Shown here: in pieces, positions 52,214 to 64,000 of the stretch | Layout: each line of letters opens with the position of its first letter | How positions within the stretch are numbered: the stretch's first letter is position 1 | Assembly (NCBI GenBank): GCA_014529385.2 | Contig: CM043966.1 | Location: 42,131,537-42,195,536 of the forward strand | Length of the DNA: 64,000 nt | Reading direction: 5' to 3' | Source: Adiantum capillus-veneris | Taxonomy: Eukaryota; Streptophyta; Polypodiopsida; Polypodiales; Pteridaceae | The notes under the pieces: model-generated | Databases searched by the model: none | Seen by the model: the letters and a program-made list of their open reading frames with translations, nothing else | What the model was told of the DNA's origin: nothing | Program-made: the position numbers and the translations under genes

Positions 52214-53872
52214 TTAGCACATTGTCCAAAGAAATGAAAAAATCTTGTGCACTTTACGTAGTTTCAAGGATGATTTAGCATCATCACCCACTCTAGCTTC
52301 ATAGCCATTATGAAAAACATTAGGACTTTTTGGACCTGTATCATCAGAGAGATTTTTACCCGATTTTTGAGTTTGGTAATGGATAATAGCTTTATCCTGA
52401 AGACGTTCATCCGTAGAATCCTTGGGAAAATCACCCTTGGAAGTCTCAACATTCATTAAAGCTATAGGAGTTGGCTCCTCTTGCTGCCCGTATATAAGCA
52501 TAGATGTAAAATCTATGTCAATATTCTATTCACAATCAGCATGATGTAGGCAATCTTCAATATCGTCCTCTGCTTCCTCATTTGCATCCATGCTACTTAG
52601 CAATCCATTATAACTTTGAAAAGGTTCATCGGGCACCCCCTCTGAAGGGGTACATGCATCACAAAGATCTTCTATACTGCTATAACCTTCTCCTTCAGAT
52701 TGGGACAAAAAACCTTCAATTATGGAATCTTCTTCTGTCATAATAGAATCAGCAAGCATATTGCTAGGAGCAACCATAGGTTCATTGGTATTATCAGGTT
52801 CATCCTGTGTTCGGTCCACAATCTCGGCCTCTTCAATAGCTATTGTATATATAATAGCTTTATTTATGCAATCATCTGTAGTAAATCTGCTGCCCTACTC
52901 AGCTATAGTGCCGATAGATCCATTAGAAGCCGGTAGTGGCTCATCTTCTTGATAAACTTGTTGAGAGCATCCCATGCTGAGGTCAGTAGTTTGAAAATTT
53001 TTCCTTGTACAGTCTAGCTCTTCACTAGAACCATTATTCGAGGTAACTTCCATGCGAGTAATCTTTGAAAAAAATTCATATATTTGTGTTTCAACATTAA
53101 TTTCATTATGTACCTTTGCTAGGTTGCTCAAAATATGGTCCTTTAAAGTTGAATCTGCTACTTCCGAAGCTGTATTTGCCTTGACTTTACTTCTTGCAGA
53201 AATATGATCCCAAAATTGATCATAATTAAGGAATTGAATCTGATCCCCTTCTTCTTTTTAGAAAACAATATGTCTTCGTTCATTGATCTCCTTCATTGCC
53301 AACGCGATAATCTGTGAGCTTTTGTGAACAAACCCATCTGCAAAATAGTCCCACTGTGTGGGATATGTTTCTGCTAATTCTTGAACCTTATCTTTAAACT
53401 CGGAGGTTACAACTTCTTCAAAGGTCGAAATCATCCGATCTTCTGGAATTCCTCGGCTCTTCATCTCCGCTTTATAACATGCAAGGAGTCCATCTGGATC
53501 ATATCCTTGAAAAATTCCATATTGTACATGTACAACATCAAGTGCCATCCCCACTGCATCATCAATCTGCTCTTTCATCTTCATAGCTTTTACTTCTTGC
53601 AAACATCTCTCAACTAAGCCCAACATTTTTGGCAGATCTACAGACGCTAGATTTTTATCAAATCTATTGAAATTGTAGTCTTCCATAAATTGAATCAACT
53701 CTGTTGGAATCTCCATCTTTACCTCCCCCCCAGCTTGGTTTGCATCGCGTTCACCTAGAATGTCGGGGGATAAGTATTCAAAAGGTGAGCTAGGAAGGCA
53801 CCGGGTCCCTGGCTCTGAGAGGTGCGGGGGAAAGGAGGTGCGGCAGACACAATTAATGGGAACAGAGCTCAA
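52214..53872 (-). pseudogene. Unrecognised gene, one frame with three premature stops
   Basis: A single minus-strand frame of about 550 codons runs from GC-rich leader DNA (53800-53872) to 52214. In-frame stops at 53260, 52897 and 52528 (TAA, TAG, TAG) are each one transition from CAA/CAG. A likely start is MEIPTELIQFMEDYNF at 53716. The first 150 residues are helical and charged (MKEQIDDAVGMALDVVHVQYGIFQGYDPDGLLACYKAEMKS); the rest is acidic and low in structure (SQSEGEGYSSIEDLCDACTPSEGVPDEPF). No known domain recognised. It looks like a decayed host gene or captured gene, not a retroelement. Confidence 0.5.
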
Positions 53873-55223
53873 AACAGACAGTTTATCTTAAGCCTAAGAA
53901 GCCACAGTATCCCTATTTTAATCAAATAATAATGGAAACGTTTATGCACTCTACAAAGTTTAACCTGTCTTAATACAGGTGCTAATCAAGACGATAAGTA
54001 GAAACTGCCTTGGAATGTCTTCTGCCTTCAACTTCCAAAGCCTTGGGTGGTCCAATCCAGTTTATGGTTACCGGACTAATTCTAGGTTAATGGCTTGGAG
54101 ATTATGGCTTGGCGAGCTTAGGATTATGGCTTAGGTGAGATTAGGATTAGGCTTGGGTTAAGATATTAATTATTTGGCACGGCTTAGCAAGCTTATGAAG
54201 CTTAGCTTGGATTCCGAAGCTTATGATCTCAAGGCCTGGATTAGTATAGGAAGTTTAAGGGAAAAATGAGCTTAGGCTTGGTTTTGCTCAAGAGATTAGT
54301 CTAAGAGCTTATGATAATCCAATGAAAGAGTTTAAGATTCTGAGCTTAGGAAATAAATCCTGGCTTAAGTGCTTGCTCTTAGAGAGCGCTCAAAAATGAG
54401 AAGGGGAGTTGGAAAAAGCATCCGAGACCGCTCAAAGAGAGTCCCTTCCCTTGTTATATCTTGCATGGACTTTACTTCTTGCTAAAAGGGGACTACCCAT
54501 TAGCGACATTACCCATTAGCAATGTCGCTAATGGGTACCCCTTCGATGACATGGTAGGCAGATTCCAAACTTGCACAGTTTTTGTCAGGAGCAGCCTCAA
54601 ATGGAGCGCCCTGGCCTGCTAGGTGGTTCCCGTCTCTTGGCCGTCCTCAGCCGACCCCTTACCAGCCCTACACGAGCTCGTCTCTCGCTGCCTGAGCCGT
54701 CGCTCGCTGTTCACTGCTTGCCCACCATGAGTTTCTTTCTTTCACACACAAAAGCCCTTATTAAAACACCTTTGGGCGGCCATTTAATTCATGTGGGCGG
54801 TCTTTAGATTATGGCCCTTGGGCACTACACTTGGGCACCACACATGGCATACATGTCGGCCAAGGCAATGCTTTGCATGACACCATTTCTCTAGTAGCCA
54901 TTGACTAACAATATCATCATGAACTTGATGCCCATATCATTTTGCATGGTGCCGCCTGCCTTCAAGATACAAGTGTACGTAATTGCATTTGGGGAGTTGT
55001 CCCGTCTTGCATTTGTCCAGCTTCTTGGCCCTGCCTCTGTTGGGTTTATCCCGCAATCATTGCATTACAAGAGACGACATTCTAAACACGAGACTCCTCA
55101 AATAAATTACTGCTCGTGCACTCCAAAACGTGGACGAAAGATAAAAACTCCCAGATGGCACACCAACCGAACCAACCGGACTGGTACGGAACCGGCCCTT
55201 GGTGAATCTTTAACGGCCAATAT
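53873..55223. other. Spacer rich in GCTTAGG-like words
   Basis: 54060-54370 is a degenerate array of GCTTGG/GCTTAGG/GGATTATGG words. A perfect hairpin lies at 54494-54537. ORFs at 54571-54807 and 54901-55281 show no motif and are probably chance. Confidence 0.5.
54494..54537. repeat. Perfect 17-bp hairpin
   Basis: TACCCATTAGCGACATT (54494-54510) and its exact complement (54521-54537) are separated by ACCCATTAGC, which itself repeats part of the stem. Could be the footprint of a small element or a structured transcript. Role unknown. Confidence 0.85.
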
Positions 55224-55667
55224 CTTGGCAATTGGAACTTCGATCACTGATCTGAAAAGATCGACGTGCTCCACAAAGTAATCACTTCAAGCCTATGTAT
55301 TCATTTCAATTCTGTCCACTTAGCTGCAGTTGCCCATTCTAGTACGGATCTGCAATCAACTTAAACTTCAAACTGTCATAACTTCTTCACCGTAGCTCCA
55401 ATCGATGAGCCATAAAGACAGGCCGGTAGAGGAATTCAAGCACTACAGCTCTAGATCATAATCTTTGATCTGTGCTCACTTCAAGCATACTCACTATTTA
55501 GCATTACCAAGACATCTTTTTGCCCTTAGAGCCCCATCTGGCAGACTTTTAGCTTAAAAGTTGGCTTGTTAGTAAGCCCTTATAATTGCTAAATAATCAT
55601 GTAGGATTCAAATACACCTGATTGGGATTCCTTTACTCATTTTCTTGTCATGGGAGCGGAGCGGCAC
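55224..55667. repeat. LTR-like relic shared with 42555-42987
   Basis: Collinear match to the segment left of gypsy family 2 copy 1. It ends at GGAGCGGAGCGGCACGAC, where copia family C coding sequence begins abruptly. Confidence 0.75.
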
Positions 55668-57798
55668 GACACCGGATAGTTGGGACATCCTTGTAATGGC
55701 TATAAGTAATTCTATTTTTGGCACACATACTGTTAAGTTTGATGATGTTGTGGGCGTTCTCCTAAGCGAGGAAATGCGAAGGAGAAGCAGAAGAGACTTA
55801 TCAAGTGCTGCGCTGGCAGTGGAAACAAGAGGAAGGCCTAAAGAGAGGTTCAAAAACCAAAAGGGTCATGATCACTCAAGGCGGAGCAAGTCACGCACAA
55901 AGTCAGTTCTTGGATGTTGGAACTGTGGCAAGAAGGGTCACGTCAAGAAGGATTGCTAGTACAAGAAAAAGAAGGAGTTGGAGTCTCAAGACAACAAGCC
56001 AACATCGGAGGCCAATGTGGCAGGTAAAGTAGAGCAAGATGCTCTATCATTAGACAATGTGTCTAATTCGTGGATAGTAGATTCTAGGGCTTCATTTCAT
56101 GCAACATCACACAAGCAACATTTCCAAGATTACACCAAAGGTAATTTTGGGTATGTATACTTGGGAGATGATGAAGCTTGTGAAATTGTCGGCAAATGTA
56201 CAGTTTGTGTCAAAACTGCTAATGGAAATGAATGGAAGCTTAAAGATGTTAGGCATTTTTCTTCTCTTTGCAAGAATTTGATTTCTACAGGACATTGGGA
56301 CGATAAAGGTCACAACATTGCATTCGGAAACAAATGGTGGAAGATCTCAAAGGGATTTTTGGTGGTTTCCAAAGGAGAAAAGGTTGGTACACTTTACTTG
56401 TGTACTGTCAGCTTGCAATCTTCAGCTTGTGCAGCAACTACAAAAGTCGACAGTGCGGTGTGGCACTACCAGCTTCGGCATATGAGTGCCCAAGGAATGA
56501 AAATCCTTCAAACAAAGAAGCTTCTACCAATTTTGAAAGACGTGGACTTAGAGTTTTGTGAAGATTGTGTTTATGGTAAACAAAAGAGGGTAAAATTTCA
56601 AAAATCAAGAAATGAAAGAAAAAAAAAACTTGAATTGGTTCATTTTGATGTTTGGGGTCCTGCAAGTACAACATCGCTTGGTGGCGCATTGTACTATGTA
56701 ACATTCATAGACGATGCAACTAGAAAAACATGGTATGTCATGAAGAATAAATTTGATATGTTTTCCATATTTCAAAGGTGGAAAGCCTTTGTGGAGAATG
56801 AAGTAGATACCAAGCTTAAATGCCTCAGATCCGACAATGGAGGCGAATATTGCAGCCAAGCTTTTGAAATCTTTTGTGCTAGAAATGGCATTTGGAGGCA
56901 AAGAACAACCCAAAGGACACCTCAACAAAATGGCATTTTTGAAAGGATGAACAAAAAAATCATGGAGTGAGCACGAAGCATGCGACTGCATGCAGGCCTA
57001 CCGCTTGAGCTTTGGGCAGAAGCAGTAAGTATGTTTGTGTACTTAATCAACCGGTCACCCTCAAAGGCATTGGATGGGGGAGTTCCGGAGGAGGTGTGGA
57101 TAGGTAAACCGGTGAACTATTCATTTCTCAAAGTGTTTGAGTGCGAGGCTTTCATGCACATAGATAGAAGCCTAAGGTCAAAGCTAGATGCAAAGTCCAA
57201 AAAGTGTTTCTTCATCGGCTATGGAGAAGGTGACTTTGGATATTACCTATGGAATCCTGAAGATGGTAAAATATTTAGGAGTAGGGATGTAATTTTCAAT
57301 GAACAAAATATGTACAAAGATTACTTGGAAAGAAAACAAACAAGAGAAACAGGTGATGAGTACATAGAGTTTGAGGATGGTGAAGAGTCAAGGACTGCAA
57401 ATGGTGACAATGTGCAACAATGTCAACCAAATGATGAGCATCAACCTAGTCCCCAAAGATCTAAAAGAGCAAGTAGACCTCCAAAAAGGTTTGCTCCTTC
57501 CTTCAACCATCTCTTGATATCAGATTCTGGAGAGCCGGAATCATACAAGGAAGCTATGCAACACGTATCCAAAGAAGAATGGATAAAGAGCATGCAAGTG
57601 GAGATGGACTCATTACATCACAACCAAACATGGGAGTTGATTGAGTTGCCTAAACTTAAGTGGGCACTTCAAAACAAATGGGTGTACAAGCTGAAGGAAG
57701 AAGAAGGTGGGAAGAAAAGATACAAGTCTAGTCTTGTGGTAAAAGGGTTCTTCAAAAGAAAGGTATTGACTTTAATGAAATATTTTCTCGTGTTGTAA
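55668..57798 (+). pseudogene. gag-pol: Copia family C gag end, protease, integrase and start of reverse transcriptase
   Basis: Gag: SGTTPDSWDILVMAIS and CCHC knuckle CWNCGKKGHVKKDC (about 55915), TAG after it. Protease: WIVDSRASFHAT, where the DSG Gly is Arg (one G-to-A change). Pre-integrase finger: WHYQLRHMSAQGM..CEDCVYGKQKR. Integrase: VHFDVWGP, RSDNGGEYCS and QQNGIFERMN (D,D,E kept); TGA (56968, CGA-like) then ARSMRLHAGLPLELWAEAVS. Linker and NKWVYKLKEEEGG follow to 57798, where the frame is lost. Two stops, a protease lesion and a frame change: pseudogene. Confidence 0.9.
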
Positions 57799-57828
57799 AA
57801 ATAAACTCAATTAGGCTTGTCTTAAGCC

Positions 57829-58953
57829 TTGTGTTGGCTTCTTGATTTAAATCTCGAGCAAATGGATGTAGATACGGAATTCCCTCACGGTGACTTAGAG
57901 GAGGAAATCTACATGCTTCAACCAAAGGGGTATGAAGTAAAAGGTAAGGAGAAAATGGTTTGTAGATTAAAGAAGAGCTTGTATAATTTAAATCAAGCAT
58001 CAAGACAGTGGTACTTGAAGTTTGATCGATGGATGTTGCATCATGGATTTACAAGATGCAACTCAGATCATTGTTTCTACACAAATGATTTGCAAGATGG
58101 GAAGTTCATCATCCTAATGTTGTATGTTAATGACAAGTTGATTGAAAGCGCTAACATGCAAGACAACAAAGACCTAAAAGAGGAGCTATCAATGAAAGAT
58201 TTAAGTGCCGCAAAGACAATACTTGGTATGATGATATCAAGGGACATGACGAAGAAGACAATAAATCTATCTCAAGAGGATTAAATAAACAAGGTACTAG
58301 AAAGGTTTGCAATGCAAAATACAAAAATGGTTTCTACACCTTTGGCTGGTCACTTTAAACTAACCAAAGATATGTGTCCAAAGACACAAGAGGAGATAAC
58401 CTATATGTCTAAAGTTCCATATGCTGTAGCGGTAGGGTCTCTTATGTATACTATGGTCTCGACAAGGCCAAACATTGCACATGCAGTGGGAGTTGTAAGT
58501 AGGTTCATGGACAACCCAAGTAAAGAGCACCGGCAGGCTGTGAAGTGGATACTTAGATATCTGAAAGGGACAACAACAAATGCTTTGTATTTTGGAGGAT
58601 CTAATATTTTTCTTCAAGGGTATGCTGATGCAGATATGGCAAGTGACAAAGATACTCAAAGGAGCACTACTGGCTATGTCTTCACAGTTGGAGTCACAAT
58701 AGTAATTTGGGCTTCAAAGCTGCAGAAATTGGTCTCACTTTCTACCACGGAAGCAGAGTATGTAGCAATGACAAAGGCAAGGAAAGAAATTATGTGGCTT
58801 CACAGATTCTTAGAAGAGCACAATTGTGTCTTGTATAGTGATAGCCAAAGTGCTATTCATATTGCAAAGAGCTCAACCTTTCATTCAAGGACAAAGCACA
58901 TTGAGGTGAGATCTCACTTCATACTCACAGGCTTTTGGAAGAGGGACAACTAA
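57829..58953 (+). pseudogene. pol: Copia family C reverse transcriptase and RNase H
   Basis: EQMDVDTEFPHGDLEEEIYM is the D-x-x-x-AFLHGDL motif; SLYNLNQASRQWY follows. The catalytic loop is LYVNDKLI: the first Asp of YVDD is Asn, so polymerase is dead. Stop TAA at 58282, then in frame MVSTPLAGHFKL, VGSLMYTMVSTRPNIAHAV. RNase H: GYADADMASDKDTQRSTTGYVF, SLSTTEAEYVAM and LYSDSQSAIHIAK, with its acidic residues present. Frame breaks again at about 58950. Confidence 0.9.
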
Positions 58954-59120
58954 AGCTAGTAAAGGTGCACACAAGTGAGAATCCTGCAGACATGTTTACA
59001 AAGGTGGTCAACAAGGATAATTTGAGCTTTTGCTCACCTTCAATCGACATTCAAGGATAAGAAGCCATGATGGAAATCAGTCACAGGTTTGGTTTGGAGA
59101 TCAGTCTCCAAGTGGGAGAT

Positions 59121-59780
59121 TGTTATGTATGGAGCCGGATTTAACCCTTGTAATTTTTTGTATTAAAAGAGCAAATTTGTAAGGCCCCCGCTATGAGGAG
59201 AATCCATTGTGCATAAAGAAAAATCACTCATCAAAAACCAAAAAAGCACTCATTGGAATATTCCTTTTCATCGATATTATGGCCGGACGACGGTCGGAAA
59301 GTGGTCGAAAAATGGCCGGTCATTTGGTCGATGGTCGGAAGTCAATGATGGATGGCCAGTGGCAAAATTCAATGGCCCGTGGCTGATTTCAAAGACAACT
59401 TGTCTTCTCAAGGGCGCCCACACATGCGTGGATTGGAGAGTCCATTTGGACTTGTCTACAAACGTCTGCCTCTCATGAGAGAGGCCAGCCCTTTTGGCCT
59501 ATAAAAGGAGGCCATTCTACACACATTTTAGTGTGTGAAGTTGATGCAACAAGGTGGGTTTGAGGTGGTGAGATTGAAGCAAGGAGGGAGCTCTAGTAAG
59601 GGTAAAATCCCTTTGTAACCTACTTCTTGTTTGAATTACTAAAGCCATTAGGTGGCTGCTTTCCCGTGAATGTAGCCCACACTGGGTGAACCACGTATAT
59701 CATTGTCAAGAAATTTGCTGTGTTGCCAGGAAAGCATCGGGCTTTTGATTGTGAGAGTTTGTGAGAGCTTGTGAGAGTTT
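59121..59780 (+). repeat. 3' LTR of copia family C
   Basis: TGTTATGTATGGAGCC start after the purine tract. GGCCGG-rich block at 59282-59400. TATA box TATAAAAG at 59500-59507 (GGCCTATAAAAGGAGGCC). Near 59745-59785 GTGAGAGTTT repeats in tandem. The 3' end of the LTR is estimated. Confidence 0.75.
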
Positions 59781-60105
59781 GTGAGAGAACTCCAAAAAAA
59801 CTATATGAAGGAGTTAAATCATAGATTCCATGAAGACTAGGGTTTGGAAGGAAGTGCAATCAAAGAAGCCCCACTCTTTCTCTCTTGCACGTACACACAC
59901 AAATAAAGAACACAAAAGAGAATATTAAAACAACACAAATATGAAAACATCAAGGCTATGGTCATATCGTATCATGGATAATATGAACGGTTTAATAGAT
60001 AAGTTAATGGCATTCAATCTTTGGCGATCAAACAGGCTAAATTGTTCTTTGGAATTGTAGTTATGTGCTTACCATAATATATATTTTTTGTCTACTGATT
60101 GGGAT
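59781..60105. other. Spacer, no gene seen
   Basis: AT-rich; no motif or ORF supported. Confidence 0.5.
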
Positions 60106-60342
60106 TCATTGTGTGTATAAATCCTCTTGGTTCATAACTACACTGACATCAAAAGAAAAGCTATAGTTTATAAGAGGTAGTATGATGGGGTCCAGTACAA
60201 GAAGTATTTCATTGAGCCTTTCTGGGCCAAAGAGAAACACTATATGTTGTTGAAAGTGTATTTTACGGCTAATCCATACGTTAATTCTAATAGATCGAAC
60301 AGAGTGAAAGTGATAGAAATTCTCATCATGGGGATTATTCAT
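60106..60342 (-). CDS. Small conserved ORF (78 aa), homologue of the Tat leader ORF
   Basis: MNNPHDENFYHFHS..IRINVWISRKIHFQQHIVFLFGPERLNEILL..PIILPLINYSFSFDVSVV. 38 of the first 68 residues equal those of the 72-residue ORF at 10915-11133, in an ungapped alignment that begins at both Met codons. Nucleotide sequence outside the ORFs looks unrelated. No gag or pol of a Tat element is found next to it. Function unknown; either a relic of a second Tat leader or a small gene the elements share. Confidence 0.55.
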   Translation of the reverse strand: MNNPHDENFYHFHSVRSIRINVWISRKIHFQQHIVFLFGPERLNEILLVLDPIILPLINYSFSFDVSVVMNQEDLYTQ

Positions 60343-61744
60343 CTAGCATAACTCTAGTATGTAGATATGAGAGAATAGAAGAGAAGAGAATTTCCCTCCC
60401 AAACCCTATTCTTGCCCGTAGGCAATAAGGATACTACGGGGAGAAATGTACCTGTAGCAAGGAGAACCTAGAATTTGTAGAGAGAATGAATTTCTAAGAG
60501 TGAGACAAATAGGTCTTAGATAAGGGAGATGAATTTAGAGATATATGTTGGATTAGAGATGAAAAAGGAAACAACAAGAAATCAACAAAATATCAAAGTA
60601 AAACACATCTTACTTGACAAACTCTTCCGGAGTTGCTCACCATTATGATGGAGAGAGAAGAAGAGGGAAGACTTCAAGCCTTGACTGATGCACCAAGTTC
60701 AAGTCTTTCTTTGATTAGAGCTTCTTATTCCAAAGATATATTACAAGATTGGCTAGTCTTCCTCTCGGAGTAAGTGTAGGCTTAGGCTTATCTCTATGCT
60801 TAAGTACAATTAGGCATTACTACTCTCACTCCCTCATCAATTCATCTCATGAATGGCTTGAATGCCTTTCAAGGAAGAAGAGGTCCCCTTTTATAGATGA
60901 ATCTTAAGGGAACCCCCAAGGGTTTACACAAAAAGAGAAGATCCAATGTGAAACAGTAACTAGAAAAGTTTGAAATGAGCTGTCCCTGCATGATGTGGGT
61001 AGATTGGGGTCCAGTATTTTGATCATATCTCCTCAATCGTAGCTTCAAATAAAAAAGTAAAAATATGGGCAGAAATTCTAGCTTATTATCTACAACTCCC
61101 ATTTTATATACTTTTTCCAATTCGGATTGGAACCTTGTGTAAAAAAATCAGCAAAATAGGGTACAATTTTGGCAACAAAAGTCTTCTTGTGGTCCCCTTA
61201 GCCTAGACTTTCATTTGATTCTAATGGACACCTAATGCAATATGAAAGCATGATATTTCTCATTGACAAAGTTTTACAATCATGCTTGCTATTAATAATG
61301 CATTAAAACGAGTGTATATTTGAAAATCATGCCTAGTGTCCCACTAGGATTTGATTCCTTCCTGGTAGCTATTTAAAAATAAATATAAGAAAAATATGAA
61401 AAATACATAGAATATATATATATATCAGAATTTACCCTAGATATAGGATCTAGATAGGGTTTGATATGATAATGAGATACTAAAAATAAAGAATCAATGC
61501 TTTTTGCCCCAAGTTAAAGAGGCGGAGCTATTGATGCTTTTTCCACAGTACTTTTTGACGCGGTAGAGTAAGCATATGTTACCCTTGAGATAAATAATAG
61601 GATGAGATAGAAAGATTATTATTACACTTAGATATGTATATGTACATTATAGGAAATATAATTATGTTTCTAAAAAATTACAAGATACACCCCCTGTAAA
61701 CCTGCACACCCTCCGGTATGTGCCACATTTTCTCTTTGTTGTAA
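60343..61744. other. Spacer, possible LTR relic
   Basis: AT-rich, with TTCGGATTGGAACC and a (TA)n tract at 61409-61424. CACCCCCTGTAAACCTGCACACCCTCCGG (61688-61716) resembles 42995-43022. Possible remains of the gypsy family 2 3' LTR or leader; no gene seen. Confidence 0.4.
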
Positions 61745-63185
61745 GATCAGTCTTCTTGTACATCTTCCCTGCTTTCTTCTTCACTAGGTGATTCCAAAGA
61801 TTCATCTTTACCGGTGTTTTGCTCTTCCTCCTTGTCAACGTCTTCTAGATCATTGTCACCTCTTCTCTTAAACATTTTGATCCTTTTTCCTGCAATGGGA
61901 ATCTTTACTTCTGTACTATCTAGTTCAAACAAGTTGTAAGTAGCATTTTCATGGACATGCTTTACAACATATGGTCCAAACCATCTTTTTGAAAACTTAA
62001 GCATGTGTGTGTTGGTTATCAAGGCTACTATCATACACTAAAACCCAGTCACCTTTGTCAATTTGCTTTGCTCCTGAGCCGATGTTGCTTATCAAAGTAG
62101 TCCTTGTTTTTCAACCTTGCATTTTTGAGTCGTTCTTTTGCAGCTTCAATGTCTCCAGGTCTTCTCTCTAGTTTCCTTATGTGCAATGCAAGGAGACCTT
62201 CCCTACTGAGCCCCTATTGCCAAGGTAGTACATTCCATGTGGGAATTGTATCTTCAATCGGTATCACTGGCTTTTGACCATACATTAGCTCCGTAGGCAC
62301 GTAGCCAGTTATTGAGCTATGTGTTGTACGATCACCCATAAAGCATATGGTAATAGTTTTGGCCACTCACCAACTCTTCCTTCGCTAGCCTTCACCAAAG
62401 CTTTGATGATAGGAGGGTGCCCTCTTTCACTCTTTCCATTGCCTTCAGGGTTGTAAGTTGTAGTAAGAGAAAGCTTGATTCCTAATCTAAAAAAGAATTT
62501 TCTTGCTTCTTCAGCATCCAGTTCACCTCTGTCTGTAGTGATCTTTCCCACACAACCATAACGACAAATCACCTCATCAAGAAGGAATTTGCACACAACT
62601 TCTGTGGTTTTATCTCTTAATGCTCTTCCTTCAACCTGGTTAGTTAGGTCCTCTCGTGCAAGAACCAAGTATCTCATCTGCCAGAGTCCTAAAGGCATTG
62701 TGACTAGATCCACAACCCATTTTATAGTGCATGGCTTGTGGATATGTAGGGTGCAATCCATCACAATTTTGGACATTTGAATACATTTGACAAGTTACAC
62801 ATGACTCTACAAATTGAGATACATCTTTATACATACCCTTTCACCAGTATTTTTCTTTCAACTTGGAGAAGGTTGCCCACACATCCCTATGTCCAACCCA
62901 TAGACTCTCATGAAACTCTTGCATGAGCTTTACTTGAGTCTCTTTTTTACATATAACCCATTGTGGTGTAGCACCCTTTTGTTTAGGATGCTTCCACAAG
63001 TAACCATCCCTCAAAAAGTACCCATATGATTTCCTGCATATCCTCCTAAATTCTTGTTCAGACCACTTATCTTGTTTTGCTAGAGTACTCAAATAGCTTC
63101 CAATAAGAAGCCAATCACCTTCATAAAACTCTTTCAAGAACAATTGAAGTGGATTAGTAGTCATGCAGACACCCGGGTGATTCAC
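61745..63185 (-). pseudogene. pol: Gypsy family 2 copy 2: integrase region (truncated)
   Basis: Minus-strand, starts mid-pol. 63185-62841: EFYEGDWLLIGSYLSTL, YGYFLRDGYLWKHPKQ and HESLWVGHRDVWATF, then TAG. 62834-62640: ESCVTCQMYSN zinc finger. 62776-62309: VVDLVTMPLGLWQ, ITTDRGELDAEEA and NGKSERGHPP: D, D and E all present. Then YGQKPVIPIED across stops, and 62034-61745: KRWFGPYVVKHVHENATYNL with an acidic tail. At least three frame breaks. No LTR or reverse transcriptase found. Copy 1 has Lys at the catalytic Glu. Confidence 0.85.
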
Positions 63186-64000
63186 TCTCTATACAAAATG
63201 GGACGTCACCTGCAAGCGGACAACTTTGATAAAACCCCTATATACGACTCATATTAGGGAATATGACCCCACTTTCTACGCTTATATGACAATCAATGCA
63301 AAAAACTATCATACCCCTAACTTACATATAAAATCTAGGTCTCACATGATCTAAGGCCACTGTCAGACGTATCCGAACGGCCATGTACCGCAGTGAGCTA
63401 AACCAATCCTGCATTCCGCCTTCCCGAATGTCTGTCACATGGAGCAATGGACAAGCTTCCCTTCTGGTGAGCAGGAATCCATTTGATGGGCATGATACAA
63501 AGAGTTGTGTCCAAGGGGTCTATGCTGCCCAGCCCCTCCCATCCTACACAGCAACCAATCAGAGTGGAGATGCGCACAGAACTTGTCAGGTTTTGTTGAA
63601 AAGGCGACTACTTCATGTGACTGCTCTGATAGACATGGTGTTTTTTCATGCAAAAAGAACCTGATCATTGCTAGCCACGGAGGCTGCGTCCGCTGCCCTC
63701 ATGTGACATGGGCCTAGCTGAGTAAAACTATTCAAAGAGCGTGTGACATAGTGATTGGCAACGTACTAAGAAACCACTTCTGTTGATAACTAGATGTACC
63801 TTCAAGTGTCTTAGTTTGACTTTCAAACTATGTGCCCATTCAACCTATACTCTAGCTACTCGTCCAATTCTGATCTATCTAAGTTACTCAAAAAACATGG
63901 TTATAAAGCTGTGTTAGGTTCTCCATGTAAATTTGCATCTATACAAACTCTTTATAGCTTTCATCCGTCAACAAATGAACTATAATCACAAAACAAGAAA
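63186..64000. other. Right end of the window, no gene seen
   Basis: Short ORFs on both strands overlap one another (63383-63717) and show no motif. Base composition is more balanced than in the repeats. Confidence 0.5.

Larger units (their letters stand above)
55668..59780 (+). mobile_element. Copia family C element, 5' truncated
   Basis: Contains the end of gag, protease, integrase, reverse transcriptase and RNase H, then purine tract AGTGGGAGA (59111-59119) and a 3' LTR starting TGTTATGTATGG at 59121. The 5' LTR and most of gag are missing; the left end joins gypsy-like DNA at 55667. A fragment of the same LTR is at 42316. Right boundary of the LTR is approximate. Confidence 0.88.

Noticed and set aside
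54571-55281. Two plus-strand ORFs (78 and 126 codons)
   Set aside because: No motif, biased composition and no homology to anything else in the window; likely chance ORFs.
63383-63717. Overlapping ORFs on both strands near the right end
   Set aside because: Three overlapping frames on both strands are about equally open, which is typical of chance, and no domain is seen.

Overview
The window is repeat-dense plant nuclear DNA. Almost everything recognisable is a transposable element or a decayed gene; there is no intact host gene and no rRNA, canonical tRNA gene or CRISPR. Evidence for a land plant: Ty1/copia elements primed by initiator-Met tRNA (TGGTATCAGAGC), a long Ty3/gypsy element of Tat/Ogre type with a second RNase H domain and extra ORFs before gag (a layout known from plants), a tRNA-derived SINE, and plant-like GT..AG introns. 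Flowering-plant gene content is absent. A fern or other non-flowering plant is possible, but that is a guess.

Layout. 1-2707: decayed copia family A, copy 1. 2714-4591: a small non-autonomous LTR element on the minus strand. 5445-34460: the most interesting unit, a candidate DNA transposon bounded by a 23-bp perfect terminal inverted repeat. Stripped of insertions it is about 11 kb. It carries (i) a plus-strand gene for a basic, coiled-coil protein, (ii) a plus-strand FCP1-like (HAD phosphatase) gene, and (iii) a convergent minus-strand gene for a large protein with DFAENY, SNG(A) and HGKG-DG-G-KR motifs that I take to be the transposase-like component. All its introns and spacers are packed with an AAGTGGTG/CACCACTT word in both orientations. 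A 17.6-kb Tat-type gypsy element (7913-25487) sits in the first gene, and its 3' LTR in turn contains a minus-strand copia (19928-25183).

34461-40560: copia family A, copy 2, split by a young copia with 192-bp LTRs and a CATGA target duplication (34932-39057). 40561-43225: spacer with a 231-bp tandem duplication and LTR fragments. 43226-51269: minus-strand gypsy of a second family with both LTRs. 51270-53900: a decayed, unrecognised gene on the minus strand. 53900-55667: spacer with a perfect hairpin and an LTR-like relic. 55668-59780: copia family C, 5' truncated. 59780-61740: spacer with a small ORF matching one in the Tat leader. 61745-63185: a second, truncated copy of the minus-strand gypsy. 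63186-64000: nothing recognised.

The nesting gives relative ages: TIR element first, then Tat gypsy, then the minus-strand copia. Most premature stops in all families look like CAA/CAG to TAA/TAG or TGG/CGA to TAG/TGA, as expected if methylated cytosines in silenced repeats deaminated. One case is visible directly by comparing two copies in the window.
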